Source: Caldimicrobium sp964595655 (GTDB lineage: Bacteria > Desulfobacterota > Thermodesulfobacteria > Thermodesulfobacteriales > Thermodesulfobacteriaceae). From it: a stretch of 11,524 nucleotides of DNA. Below the pieces are notes generated by a model, which had not been told where the DNA came from, did no database searches, and saw nothing but the letters and a program-made list of their open reading frames with translations. The translations under genes were made by a program, and so were the position numbers. Location of the stretch: NCBI GenBank assembly GCA_964595655.1, contig CAZQQV010000046.1, forward strand, positions 1-11,524, written 5' to 3'. Every line of letters begins with the position of its first letter. Position 1 is the stretch's first letter. This document shows, in pieces, positions 1 through 7,590 of this stretch.

Positions 1-1948
1 CGTTGAGAGAGTTTTTCCTGAATAGGTTATATCACCATCATAGGTCAGGCGATTATAAGTGGGATTAAAGTAAAAAGTTAGTCCCTCTGAAAGATAAAGG
101 GTGGTAGCCATTTCAAAACCATATCCCTTGGCTTTTCCCACATTTTGTTGATAATTAACCGGTTTCTTAGTGGCTGGATCAATCACCCTAGGATCAGACA
201 CATTCACTAAGAGTTTTTTGTGCCTTGAATAAAAGACAGTGGGAGTTATTTCAAAAAGGTCCCCTCGAATTCTAAGGCCAAGATCCACATTATCAGAACG
301 CTCTATATCAAAACCTCTAAATAGGTCATTGAGGGTTATACCTTTATTCTGAAATTGCGCTCTTAAACGATTATAGGTGCTAACCAAGGGTAAATAGGCA
401 TAGGGGCGGATAAATTTTTTTCCATAACTTAAGTAGGCCTCAAGTTTTTCATTAAAGGAATAGGAAACCCCTGCTGTGGGAAGCCAAATATCATAGGTCT
501 TTCCCTCTCTATCAAGGTCTGGTGCCCTAACAAGCCTGGAAGTTCCTCCTGTGGAGTTTGTTACATAACCCTCACCACCAGGATCTTTAAATCTGAAATA
601 CTTTATCCCCACCTGCCAGTTAAAATTATTCAGTGCCCCTGCTATCTTAAGGTAAGGACTATACACATAATTTGTTCCACTTGTTGCAGTAACCCCATAT
701 CCTCTATAAATTATCTTATCACTGAGAATTTCATAATTTTCTGTGAAGATATCCATGTCAGAGGCTTCATAATGGTAGCCTGCTATTACTCTTATACTTT
801 TTAAGTTGTAGGCAACCTCTGAAATAAAGCCCTTTCTCTCAATGTCCCTCAACCTCTTTTGAATGCCTGGTCTTGTTCCATTAATAAGTCTTTCAACTCC
901 ATCCCAGATATCAGCATCCTCCTTGGAAATATAGGGCTTTAAAGTGAGCTTTAAATTGTGTGTAAGGTCTCCCTTTATTGATACATAGAGATCTCTATTT
1001 TTGTGATACTCCTTATTATATTTATAATATAGATAATCTTTCGCTGGATTTCCCGTAAGTATACTATTAAAATCAAGGCGATAATACTTGCTAAGATCTT
1101 TAGTTTGATCGTAATTTAAATATCTATATTTATGATAGGCTATTTCATTGAAATTGGCCCATAATTTTATTTCAAGTCTTTTCCCAATCTGCTGAACCAT
1201 GGTTAAATTCAGATTATTTCTTGGTCCAAGATCTCCTGGGCCTTTCCACTTATCCTGTTCAGAGTAGGAGTAAGACAAAGATAGTCTACTATTTGTAGGT
1301 TTGATTTCTCCAGAATCCAATCTGAAAAAGGTTCTTTTAAAGTCAAAGTTTCCCAATGATTGAGAAAGGGTGACTTCAAAATTCTTTTTTGCCCAAAGAG
1401 GCCTTAACTCAATGGCTCCAGCCCTGTTCCCTACACTTGCTCCCAAGTCAGCAGGAACCGCTCCAGTGTATACTGCAATGCTATCAAAATTTTCAAGATC
1501 ATAAATATAAGCCCTTGGCCCAATGGGATTTGCTCCATAGTTGGGAATTCCCTCGATGGTTAAGGCACCGAGATACCCTCGTATACCTCTAATCCTTGCA
1601 TTGCTTTGTTCTGGAGCTAAGTTATTGGCATCTATGGATTCAAAGACAATTCCTGGAAGAATGGACATAGCTTCATAAACGCTGGTTTTTCCCTTTTCCC
1701 CAGAAAGCTCTATTCCCCTTTTGGTTATCTCAGTTCCGGTGTAAACTGACTCCCCTGCCTGCTTTGTGGGAGTCACAATCTTTTTTTTCCTTTACCACCA
1801 CTTCAGGAAGCTTGTCTCCATGCTTTAGATTTTCAGCAAACCCCGCTGCCTCAGAAAACAAAAAAAATGACCCTGTCATTAAACCAAAGGAAACAGCCTT
1901 CAATAAAGAGGGCCTCATTAAGAGAAACCTACCCTGTAATCCCTTCAT
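1..1948 (-). CDS. TonB-dependent outer-membrane receptor, C-terminus beyond window, frameshifted at an A8 run
   Basis: This is an outer-membrane beta-barrel receptor that would import a ligand using TonB/ExbBD energy. The chosen ATG (1946-1948) has a GGGAGG Shine-Dalgarno 8 nt upstream. It opens a signal peptide with a basic start, a hydrophobic core and probable cleavage after GFA (about residue 38). An EVVV TonB-box-like stretch follows at residues 49-52. The frame then runs through an A8 tract (1781-1788) and stops at 1730. From 1791 down to 1 the neighbouring frame is open without a stop for about 597 codons. It encodes a typical plug (YEAMSILPGIVFES, IRGIRGYLGALTIEGIP, ending AGAIELRP) and then beta-strands rich in aromatic and polar residues. 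Removing one A joins the frames as VVKEKKIVTPT. The last strands and C-terminal Phe are off the window. The ligand cannot be told. The gene may be broken, phase-variable, rescued by slippage, or a sequencing error. Confidence 0.85.
1781..1788 (-). other. A8 homopolymer (T8 on plus strand) at the TonB-receptor frame break
   Basis: The coding strand reads GG, eight A, then GATTGTG. With eight A the reading is KEKKDCDS and terminates about 17 codons later. With seven or ten A it continues as KEKKIVTPT (one extra Lys for ten) into the plug domain. The tract sits exactly where the two halves meet, so it is the most likely site of the indel. Poly-A runs of this length are known sites of replication slippage, RNA-polymerase slippage and sequencing error. 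Confidence 0.8.
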
Positions 1949-1956
1949 ATTCCTAT

Positions 1957-1962
1957 CCTCCC
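1957..1962 (-). promoter_or_regulatory. Shine-Dalgarno of the TonB-dependent receptor
   Basis: The minus strand reads GGGAGG, 8 nt before the ATG at 1948. This fixes the start and excludes the longer in-frame extension to 2026, which has no ribosome site and would place a charged, non-signal-like segment before the signal peptide. Confidence 0.75.
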
Positions 1963-2016
1963 ACAGAGAGTTTTTGCAAAATTTTTTCATGGAAGACACA
2001 AAACTAAGCAACCTAA

Positions 2017-2038
2017 AGGTTTCCACTTAAAGAAACCT
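2017..2038 (-). repeat. Inverted repeat in presumed receptor 5' leader
   Basis: The arms AGGTTTC and GAAACCT (7 bp, perfect) are separated by 8 nt, about 70 nt upstream of the receptor ATG. No U-tract follows on the minus strand, so it is not a standard terminator. It could be a leader hairpin or an operator. It may also be chance. Confidence 0.35.
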
Positions 2039-2191
2039 CTAAAAAACCATGATTTGTAAGGGCCCTGAAGTATTATTTTTTTCCAATAATTTTAGAAGAT
2101 ATAGCAAAAAATAAAATTTAGTATTACTTGTGAATTATTTCTCAAAATATAGAGTCCCCTTTGAATACACCTGTATGCTTTTTTTAGAAAG

Positions 2192-2236
2192 TTTAACCCT
2201 TTAATAGTTCGAATTCTTACAGGTTAAAGCTATTAA
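2192..2236. repeat. Two interleaved inverted repeats upstream of the ATPase promoter
   Basis: TTTAACC (2192-2198) pairs with GGTTAAA (2222-2228), and TTAATAG (2201-2207) pairs with CTATTAA (2230-2236). Both are perfect 7-bp arms. They end about 18 bp before the -35 box, where an activator could bind as DNA sites. They lie upstream of the predicted transcription start, so an RNA role for the plus-strand gene is unlikely. AT-rich sequence makes chance matches fairly likely. Confidence 0.3.
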
Positions 2237-2253
2237 GCTCCTCACACATTTTA

Positions 2254-2282
2254 TAGATAATTTCTCCATCAGGTGTTATAAT
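2254..2282 (+). promoter_or_regulatory. Sigma-70-type promoter, extended -10, predicted leaderless start
   Basis: The -35 box TAGATA (2254-2259, 4 of 6 consensus) is separated by 17 bp from a perfect TATAAT (2277-2282). An extended -10 TG lies at 2274-2275. Seven nucleotides separate the -10 from the ATG at 2290, so the expected +1 is the A of the start codon. There is no Shine-Dalgarno, and an in-frame TAG at 2254-2256 excludes an upstream start. Confidence 0.75.
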
Positions 2283-2289
2283 AGAAAAT

Positions 2290-4308
2290 ATGGAAAAGCT
2301 CAGAACTTTTTTAGACTTTGTTAAGAAAAATCCAGAGGCCCTTGATGAAATTAGAGGCTTTTTAGATACTCTATCTAAGGAAATTTCCGAAAGAGTACTA
2401 ATCTATCATATTTTAGAACTTTGCAAAGACAAAAGCTTGCCCTCTTCAACAAAGAGATTGCTCCTTGAATTTGCAGCCCAGCTTGTTGAAAAGAATTTGG
2501 AGATTTCAGAAGCCATAAAACTTTACAGCCTCCTTTTAAAAAATTTTCCCAAAGAAGAATATCGAGAAAAGCTTGAGAAATTAGAAACCTTTCAATTCCT
2601 TGAAAGATTTAAGGACCTTGTTTCTAAATACAATCTTAGTTTTGAAATCCTCAAAGATCTCTATTTTAAGGCTCTTGAACAGGACAAAAGCATAGAGCTT
2701 TTGCTTATTGAAGAATTTAAAATTCCTAAAAAGGAAATCCTTAAAGCCTTAGAAAGCTACTATAAGATACCTGCCTATGATCTTCGGGAACTGCTCTCTC
2801 AGAGAAAGTTAAGAAGAATACCAAAGGTCCTTGGGATCAAAAAACAATATTTAGAAGAAAATTTATGTATTCCCTTTGAGTTAGAGAAAAAGACCCTTTT
2901 GTTTGTTTATAATCCTGATGATTTAGAAAAAATAGAAAAAATAAAGAGGGTCCTTCAGCTTCCTGAAGTTAACTTAGCCATTGCTTTAAAGGAAGATATC
3001 TATGAGGCCATTCAAAAATATTTTGAGTTAACCTTTGAGGATGCTGAACTTCATATTGAGGCCGTAACAGAAGAGGAGGAGGAGGAAGGAGAAGGGGAAG
3101 AACTTTTAGATAGCACCATTGTTAATCTGGTTAACTTTATTATAGAAGAGGCATACAGGCGAAGGGCCTCAGATATTCACTGGGAAAGCTTAACTGGAAA
3201 AAGAGGCCTTCTTGTTCGTTTTAGAGTAGATGGCGACTGCTTTGAATATACTACTATTCCGGAACATCAAAAGCGGGGATGTATTTCCCGTATCAAGGTT
3301 ATGGCAAACCTTGACATTGCTGAGAGGCGACTTCCCCAAGACGGAAAGATTAAGTTTCGCACAAAGGATGGTAAAACCTTTGAAATAAGGGTTGCAACCA
3401 TTCCCACCATTGAAAACAATGAAGATGTGGTGATGAGAATCCTTGGAGGTATAGAATTCAGAGCCCTTGAAGAGATAGATCTTCTCCCTGAGAACTATAA
3501 TAAGTTGAAATCCATTCTTGATCTTCCCTATGGCTTGATCCTTTGCGTTGGCCCTACTGGTTCAGGAAAAACTACAACCCTTCATGCCTGTTTAAAATAT
3601 CTCAATAAACCCAATAAAAAAATATGGACAGCTGAAGATCCTGTGGAAATTGTGCAAGAAGGCTTAAGACAGGTCCAGGTTAATCCAAAAATTGGATTAA
3701 CCTTTGCAAGGGTTCTTAGATCCTTTCTTAGAGCAGACCCTGATATAATCATGATCGGAGAAACCCGCGACCAAGAGACTGCACACACCCTCATTGAGGC
3801 CTCTTTAACAGGGCATTTGGTCCTGAGCACCCTTCACACAAACTCCGCCCCTGAAACTGTTACTCGTCTTCTTGGAATGGGAATTGACCCATATAACTTT
3901 GCTGATTCCCTTCTCGGAATTATTGCACAAAGACTTGCCAAGAGACTCTGTCCCAAATGCAAAAAACCCTATCAACCAAGCAAAGAAGAAATAGAGAGGC
4001 TAAAGATTGAGTATGGACATCATCCCCTTAAACCCCTCACAGATGAGATGATAAAGAAGGGTAAATTTTTTGAACCGGTGGGATGTGAATTTTGTAATTA
4101 TACCGGCTTTAAAGGAAGAATTGCCCTTCACGAAATACTTGTGCCTGACGAAGACATAAAAGATCTAATTATAAAGAATGCCCCTGCCAATGAAATAAGA
4201 AGAGTTGCCCTTGAAAAGGGTTTTCAGACCCTGAAACAAGATGGAATTTTAAAGGTCCTTATGGGAGAAACCACCTTAAAGCAGGTGTTAGCAGTGACTT
4301 TGAGGTAA
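2290..4308 (+). CDS. PilB/GspE/MshE-type secretion ATPase
   Basis: This 672-aa cytoplasmic hexameric ATPase would drive type IV pilus extension or type II secretion. Residues 1-100 are a helical, TPR-like segment not usual for the family. Residues about 140-245 match a GspE/MshE N-terminal fold but lack the RLG signature of c-di-GMP-binding MshEN. An acidic linker (EEEEEE) sits near 261-266. The core shows ASDIHWES (293-300), RFRVDG (310-315), Walker A GPTGSGKTT (421-429), Asp box AEDPVE (448-453), Walker B DPDIIMIGE (483-491), His box with TGHLVLSTLHT (507-517) and a zinc tetracysteine CPKC (554-557) plus CEFC (599-602). The tetracysteine and full Walker motifs argue for an assembly ATPase, not a PilT retraction motor. 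No pilin or secretin gene is next to it, so pilB versus gspE is undecided. Its stop overlaps the ribosome site of the next gene. Confidence 0.93.
   Translation: MEKLRTFLDFVKKNPEALDEIRGFLDTLSKEISERVLIYHILELCKDKSLPSSTKRLLLEFAAQLVEKNLEISEAIKLYSLLLKNFPKEEYREKLEKLETFQFLERFKDLVSKYNLSFEILKDLYFKALEQDKSIELLLIEEFKIPKKEILKALESYYKIPAYDLRELLSQRKLRRIPKVLGIKKQYLEENLCIPFELEKKTLLFVYNPDDLEKIEKIKRVLQLPEVNLAIALKEDIYEAIQKYFELTFEDAELHIEAVTEEEEEEGEGEELLDSTIVNLVNFIIEEAYRRRASDIHWESLTGKRGLLVRFRVDGDCFEYTTIPEHQKRGCISRIKVMANLDIAERRLPQDGKIKFRTKDGKTFEIRVATIPTIENNEDVVMRILGGIEFRALEEIDLLPENYNKLKSILDLPYGLILCVGPTGSGKTTTLHACLKYLNKPNKKIWTAEDPVEIVQEGLRQVQVNPKIGLTFARVLRSFLRADPDIIMIGETRDQETAHTLIEASLTGHLVLSTLHTNSAPETVTRLLGMGIDPYNFADSLLGIIAQRLAKRLCPKCKKPYQPSKEEIERLKIEYGHHPLKPLTDEMIKKGKFFEPVGCEFCNYTGFKGRIALHEILVPDEDIKDLIIKNAPANEIRRVALEKGFQTLKQDGILKVLMGETTLKQVLAVTLR
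4302..4306 (+). promoter_or_regulatory. Ribosome binding site inside the ATPase stop region
   Basis: GAGGT lies 7 nt before the ATG at 4314 and shares its T with the TAA stop of the upstream ATPase gene. This arrangement supports one transcript and coupled translation of the two genes. Confidence 0.65.
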
Positions 4309-4313
4309 GATCT

Positions 4314-5708
4314 ATGGAAGCCAAAATTGCCTTTTATGGTGCTGCAAATGGGGTTACAGGAAGTTCCTTTCTTTTACAAATAAGGGAGCATAAAATTCTC
4401 ATTGACTGTGGATTATTTCAGGGGCATGAATCTGAAAAAAATCAGCTTCCCTATCCCTGTAAGCTTCAGGATATCAATTATTTAATCCTTACCCATGCCC
4501 ACATTGACCATTGCGGAAGATTTCCCTGTCTTGTCAATCAGGGTTTCAAAGGACAGGTAATAGCTACAAAACCCACCTTTCAAATCGCAAAAATTATGCT
4601 TCTTGATGCAGCCAAGGTCATGAAAGAACACTATAAAGTCCTCTATAAGAAATCCCTAAGAAAAGGCCTTGATCTTCCGCCCCCTCCTCTTTATGACGAA
4701 TATGATGTCCTTGAAAGCTTTAAGTATTTCCAAATAGAGCTCCCCTATCACACCCCTTTTCTCATAGGAAAGGAATTAAAAATTACCTTCAAGGATGCAG
4801 GGCACATTCTTGGTTCGGCCTTTGTAGAGATTGTTGATATTAAAAGAAACAAGAAGTTTCTTTTCTCTGGGGACCTGGGGAATAAAAACAAACCCATTGT
4901 GAGAGATTATGAGCTACCTCCAGAAGATCCTGACTATGTTTTGATAGAAACCACCTATGCTGATCGCAATCACAAAACCTTTGAAGAAAGCAAACTTGAA
5001 CTTTTAGAGGTTATTAAAGAAACCTTCAAAAGGGGAGGAAATGTTCTTATCCCAACCTTTGCCCTGGAAAGAGCCCAAGAAATCCTTTTTGTCCTGAGAG
5101 AATTCTATGAGAAGGGGGAGCTTCCACCCTGCTATGTCTTTCTTGATAGCCCCCTTGCAATAAAGGCAACTAAAATTTTTAAAGATAATCCTGAATTTTT
5201 TGATGAAGAGACCTACCAAATTTTCAAAGAAAAGGATCCCTTTAATCTTCCCTATCTTACTTTGACTGAAGATGTGGAGGAATCCAAGGCTATCAATCAG
5301 ATCAAATCCTCTGCCATAATAATAGCTGGAAATGGCACATTAACCGGTGGAAGAATCCTTCATCATCTCAAAAACAATCTCTGGAGGCCCGAGTGTAGTT
5401 TGGTTTTTGTAGGTTTTCAGCCAAAGGGAACCCTTGGAAGAAAAATTGTAGATGGGGCAGAAAAAATCCATCTCTTTGGTGAGGAAATTTATATAAGAGC
5501 TAAAGTGCACACCATTAATGGCTTTTCCTCGCATGCAGGACAGAATGAATTGTTAGAATGGCTTACACCTATCAAAAATCCTGAAAGAATTTTTCTCGTT
5601 CACGGTGAGCCCGAAAAAATGGAGATTTTTAAAGATCTTCTCTCTCAGAAATATTCCCCTGAAAAAATTTATATTCCTCAATTAATGGAAGAAATAGTGC
5701 TTTATTAG
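4314..5708 (+). CDS. Beta-CASP metallo-beta-lactamase, CPSF73-like RNase
   Basis: A 464-aa metallo-beta-lactamase fold with a beta-CASP insert, of the bacterial/archaeal CPSF-like family, predicted to be a zinc-dependent cytoplasmic endo/exoribonuclease. Zinc-site motifs are visible: HAHIDH (61-66), GHILGSA with H164, and SGDLGN with D187. Beta-CASP signatures follow: IETTYADR (211-218), PTFALERAQEIL (247-258), NGTLTGGR (340-347, in place of the commoner SGM-TGGR), SSHAGQ with H407, and VHGEPE with H430. All expected ligands are present, so the protein should be catalytically competent. Length is usual for the group. It starts 5 bp after the ATPase stop with a good GAGGT site, so the two genes are likely cotranscribed. 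Nothing in the sequence explains why an RNase travels with a pilus/secretion motor. Confidence 0.92.
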   Translation: MEAKIAFYGAANGVTGSSFLLQIREHKILIDCGLFQGHESEKNQLPYPCKLQDINYLILTHAHIDHCGRFPCLVNQGFKGQVIATKPTFQIAKIMLLDAAKVMKEHYKVLYKKSLRKGLDLPPPPLYDEYDVLESFKYFQIELPYHTPFLIGKELKITFKDAGHILGSAFVEIVDIKRNKKFLFSGDLGNKNKPIVRDYELPPEDPDYVLIETTYADRNHKTFEESKLELLEVIKETFKRGGNVLIPTFALERAQEILFVLREFYEKGELPPCYVFLDSPLAIKATKIFKDNPEFFDEETYQIFKEKDPFNLPYLTLTEDVEESKAINQIKSSAIIIAGNGTLTGGRILHHLKNNLWRPECSLVFVGFQPKGTLGRKIVDGAEKIHLFGEEIYIRAKVHTINGFSSHAGQNELLEWLTPIKNPERIFLVHGEPEKMEIFKDLLSQKYSPEKIYIPQLMEEIVLY

Positions 5709-5769
5709 CAATAACTCTTACAATGAAGTGTGTTTTTTGCTTTTGAAAGGGCTTTAATTAATTCTTGAT

Positions 5770-6528
5770 ATGATCCGCCTTTCTAAATTTCTCTCCCTTT
5801 GTGGATTTGGATCAAGACGAAAAAATAAAGAACTCATTCTCAGAGGAAGTGTTGTAATCAATGGAAAAGTAGTAACTGATCTTTCATACAGGGTTGATCC
5901 AGAAAGGGATAGAGTTTTTGTTGACGGAAAGGAGGCCAAACTTCCACCCAAGGTTTATTATCTCTTTTACAAACCACGGGGTTATCTTACTTCTCTTTAT
6001 GATCCTCATCATCGAAAAACTATAAAACCCTTTTTGGATAAACTTCCCTATCCTGTTTTCTATGTTGGAAGACTTGACAAGGAAAGTGAGGGGCTCTTGC
6101 TTTTAACCAATGATGGAGACCTTGCTCACAGGCTTTTACATCCAAGCTATGAAGTTCCAAGAACCTATCATGTTTTTGTAAAACCAAAGCTTTCTGAGAG
6201 GGCAATAAAAGAGCTTTTAAAAAAGGGAATTGAACTTGAAGGAAAGAGAATTAAACCACTTGAATTTAGATTGATTAAGCCCTTGAGGGGATCCTATCTT
6301 TATCAAGTAACTGTTAAGGAAGGCATAAAAAGGGAAGTAAGAAAGATGGTGTCCCACCTTGGAGGAGAGGTCTTAAGGCTTATAAGGGTTGCCTTTGGGC
6401 CATTAAAGTTAGGAAATTTAAAACCGGGAGAAATAAGAGCTCTAACCAAAGAGGAAGTTGAAGAATTAATGAAAGCCCTTCAACCTAAAAATTCAAAAAC
6501 CTTGGACAATACCTCTTCAGGGGTCTGA
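5770..6528 (+). CDS. Pseudouridine synthase, RsuA/RluB/RluE/RluF family
   Basis: This 252-aa enzyme isomerises a specific uridine in rRNA to pseudouridine. An N-terminal S4 RNA-binding domain (about residues 2-48, IRLSKFLSLCGFGSRR) precedes the catalytic domain. The hallmark GRLDKESEGLLLLTNDG (100-116) carries the catalytic Asp103, and KEGIKREVRKM (183-193) is the other family signature. The S4 domain favours RluB-like 23S activity (U2605), but RsuA, RluE and RluF share these features, so no symbol is assigned. The start at 5770 is forced by an in-frame stop at 5755 and gives a full S4 domain. No Shine-Dalgarno is seen. TTTAAT at 5753-5758 could be a -10 giving a very short leader, weakly supported. 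The last 16 codons with the stop overlap the 3' end of the convergent minus-strand gene, making a tail of about 12 residues (KNSKTLDNTSSGV region) that is not typical of the family. Confidence 0.93.
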   Translation: MIRLSKFLSLCGFGSRRKNKELILRGSVVINGKVVTDLSYRVDPERDRVFVDGKEAKLPPKVYYLFYKPRGYLTSLYDPHHRKTIKPFLDKLPYPVFYVGRLDKESEGLLLLTNDGDLAHRLLHPSYEVPRTYHVFVKPKLSERAIKELLKKGIELEGKRIKPLEFRLIKPLRGSYLYQVTVKEGIKREVRKMVSHLGGEVLRLIRVAFGPLKLGNLKPGEIRALTKEEVEELMKALQPKNSKTLDNTSSGV

Positions 6529-6941
6529 ACATAGTAAACTCCTGGAATATTTTCCCAGGTTTTCAAGCCGATAACAGGCTTCCACATTTTTAGTGCCAAG
6601 GCAATTTCAGAGAGGGTGCCATAGCCCCCTCCAATAGAGACTACAACCTCTGCTGATCTCACAAGTATTACATTTCTTGCATGCCCCATGTCAGTGACAA
6701 TAGGTATGAGGATATAAGGATTGGCCTCTTCAGCCTTTGCTCCAGGGAGAATTCCAACCGTTATGGCTCCTGCTTCTTTTGCGCCCCTTGAGGCAGCCTC
6801 CATAACCCCTCCAAGACCTCCCGTCAAAATAATAGCACCCTCTTTTCCAAGGCTATAACCCACCTTGTAGGCAAGGTTCTGAAGCTCTTCGTTTGCGATT
6901 CCAGCTCCAATAATAGCAATTCTTCTATTCTTTAAACCCAT
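6480..6941 (-). CDS. TIGR00725/LOG-like Rossmann-fold protein
   Basis: A 153-aa protein of the SLOG superfamily (TIGR00725, related to LOG phosphoribohydrolases and DprA-like folds). It has RRIAIIGAG at the N-terminus, TGGLGGVMEAASRGA (40-54) and IGGGYGTLSEI (103-113), which is the family version of the LOG PGGxGTxxE motif. LOG enzymes release cytokinin-type bases from nucleotide monophosphates, but the role of TIGR00725 proteins is not established, so only nucleotide binding is proposed. The open frame extends to 7001. I chose the ATG at 6941 because it begins directly before the first beta-strand, has GGGTGA just upstream and gives the usual length. It overlaps the end of pcm by 17 bp, indicating coupled translation. 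Its 3' end overlaps the convergent pseudouridine synthase by 49 bp. Confidence 0.87.
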   Translation of the reverse strand: MGLKNRRIAIIGAGIANEELQNLAYKVGYSLGKEGAIILTGGLGGVMEAASRGAKEAGAITVGILPGAKAEEANPYILIPIVTDMGHARNVILVRSAEVVVSIGGGYGTLSEIALALKMWKPVIGLKTWENIPGVYYVQTPEEVLSKVFEFLG

Positions 6942-7578
6942 ATTCACCCACAAGTTTAACAAATCTAACGGGTTCAAGGTTTTTGGTATGCAAGATTCCA
7001 CCCTTTTTAACCCCCTTTACAAGCATCTGAGAAAACTCATCTCCTACAGGTATAACAATTCTTCCACCTTCTGCCAGCTGTTCAATGAGGGGAGGTGGGA
7101 TTTGTGGAGCAGCAGCAGTAACAATTATAGCATCAAAAGGCGCTGCCTCAGGCCAGCCAAGGGTTCCATCCCCTATTTTAAAGGAAATGTTTTTATATCC
7201 CAGCTCAAAGAGAATTTCCCTTGCTTTATTTTGAAGACTTGCATATCTCTCAATGGTGTAAACCCAGGCTGCAAGCTCAGCAAGAATGGCAGTTTGATAA
7301 CCAGAGCCTGTTCCTATTTCAAGAACTCTTTCCTTTCCTTTCAACTCAAGAGCCTCAGTCATAAGGGCAACAATATAGGGCTGAGAGATGGTTTGCCCTT
7401 CTCCAATGGGTAAGGGGAAATCTCCATAAGCCTGATCCCTAAGACTTGGAGGAACAAATAAGTGACGGGGGACCTTGAGCATAGCTTTGAGAACCCTATC
7501 ATCTTTTATCCCCCTTGCCTTAATCTGAGTTTCAACCATTTTCTCACGGGCAACTCTATAGATATCCCTTTCTGTCAT
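6925..7578 (-). CDS. pcm: Protein-L-isoaspartate O-methyltransferase
   Basis: A 217-aa SAM-dependent enzyme that methylates L-isoaspartyl residues in aged proteins so that they can revert to aspartate, a repair role valued in hot environments. Residues 53-72 hold the PCMT signature (DFPLPIGEGQTISQPYI), with the conserved Ser65. SAM motif I is LEIGTGSGY (86-94), the acidic ribose-binding residue is E110 and GDG follows at 136-138. Length matches the family. The ATG at 7578 gives the commonly seen N-terminal helix; M14 is an alternative start that matches E. coli Pcm better. There is no Shine-Dalgarno, and the start lies 8 nt after the lipoprotein stop, so translation is probably coupled. It sits second in the lipoprotein-pcm-TIGR00725 operon. 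Confidence 0.95.
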   Translation of the reverse strand: MTERDIYRVAREKMVETQIKARGIKDDRVLKAMLKVPRHLFVPPSLRDQAYGDFPLPIGEGQTISQPYIVALMTEALELKGKERVLEIGTGSGYQTAILAELAAWVYTIERYASLQNKAREILFELGYKNISFKIGDGTLGWPEAAPFDAIIVTAAAPQIPPPLIEQLAEGGRIVIPVGDEFSQMLVKGVKKGGILHTKNLEPVRFVKLVGEYGFKE

Positions 7579-7590
7579 AGCTTTAGCTAT
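7577..7590 (-). repeat. Small palindrome spanning lipoprotein stop and pcm start
   Basis: ATAGCT-AA-AGCTAT on the minus strand is a perfect inverted repeat that includes the TAG stop of the lipoprotein and the AT of the pcm ATG. As RNA it can form a 5-bp stem with a 4-nt loop. It might help couple translation of the two genes, but it would be weak at high temperature. Confidence 0.3.

Larger units (their letters stand above)
1949..2289. promoter_or_regulatory. Divergent intergenic region between TonB receptor and PilB-like ATPase
   Basis: A 341-bp AT-rich spacer holds the control regions of two divergent genes. No convincing ORF, tRNA or known riboswitch core is seen; in particular no cobalamin-type conserved box was found upstream of the receptor. 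It contains a strong plus-strand promoter at its right end (2254-2282), a 7-bp hairpin in the presumed receptor leader (2017-2038), a short palindrome ATACA-CC-TGTAT (2165-2176) and two interleaved inverted repeats (2192-2236). No confident minus-strand promoter could be picked by eye. Confidence 0.6.

Noticed and set aside
1949..2026. Longer N-terminus for the TonB receptor starting at 2026
   Set aside because: It has no ribosome site and would bury the signal peptide behind 26 charged residues, whereas the ATG at 1948 has a strong GGGAGG.
1764..2030. Plus-strand open frame of 88 codons opposite the receptor signal region
   Set aside because: No ribosome site or recognisable protein features; it is antisense to the real gene and crosses its 5' leader.
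2200..2220. TTCGAAT resembling the T-loop of a tRNA
   Set aside because: The flanking bases do not form a T-stem, and no anticodon arm, acceptor stem or CCA is found around it.
5709..5769. Terminator or promoter in the 61-bp gap before the pseudouridine synthase
   Set aside because: A T6 run and TTTAAT are present, but there is no GC-rich stem and no convincing -35, so neither was called.
6942..7001. Upstream 20-residue extension of the TIGR00725 protein
   Set aside because: The extension is the pcm coding sequence in another frame and does not resemble the family; the ATG at 6941 starts just before the first strand.
6988..7413. Plus-strand open frame of 141 codons opposite pcm
   Set aside because: It lies antisense to a complete, well-recognised pcm gene and has no protein-like motif or ribosome site.
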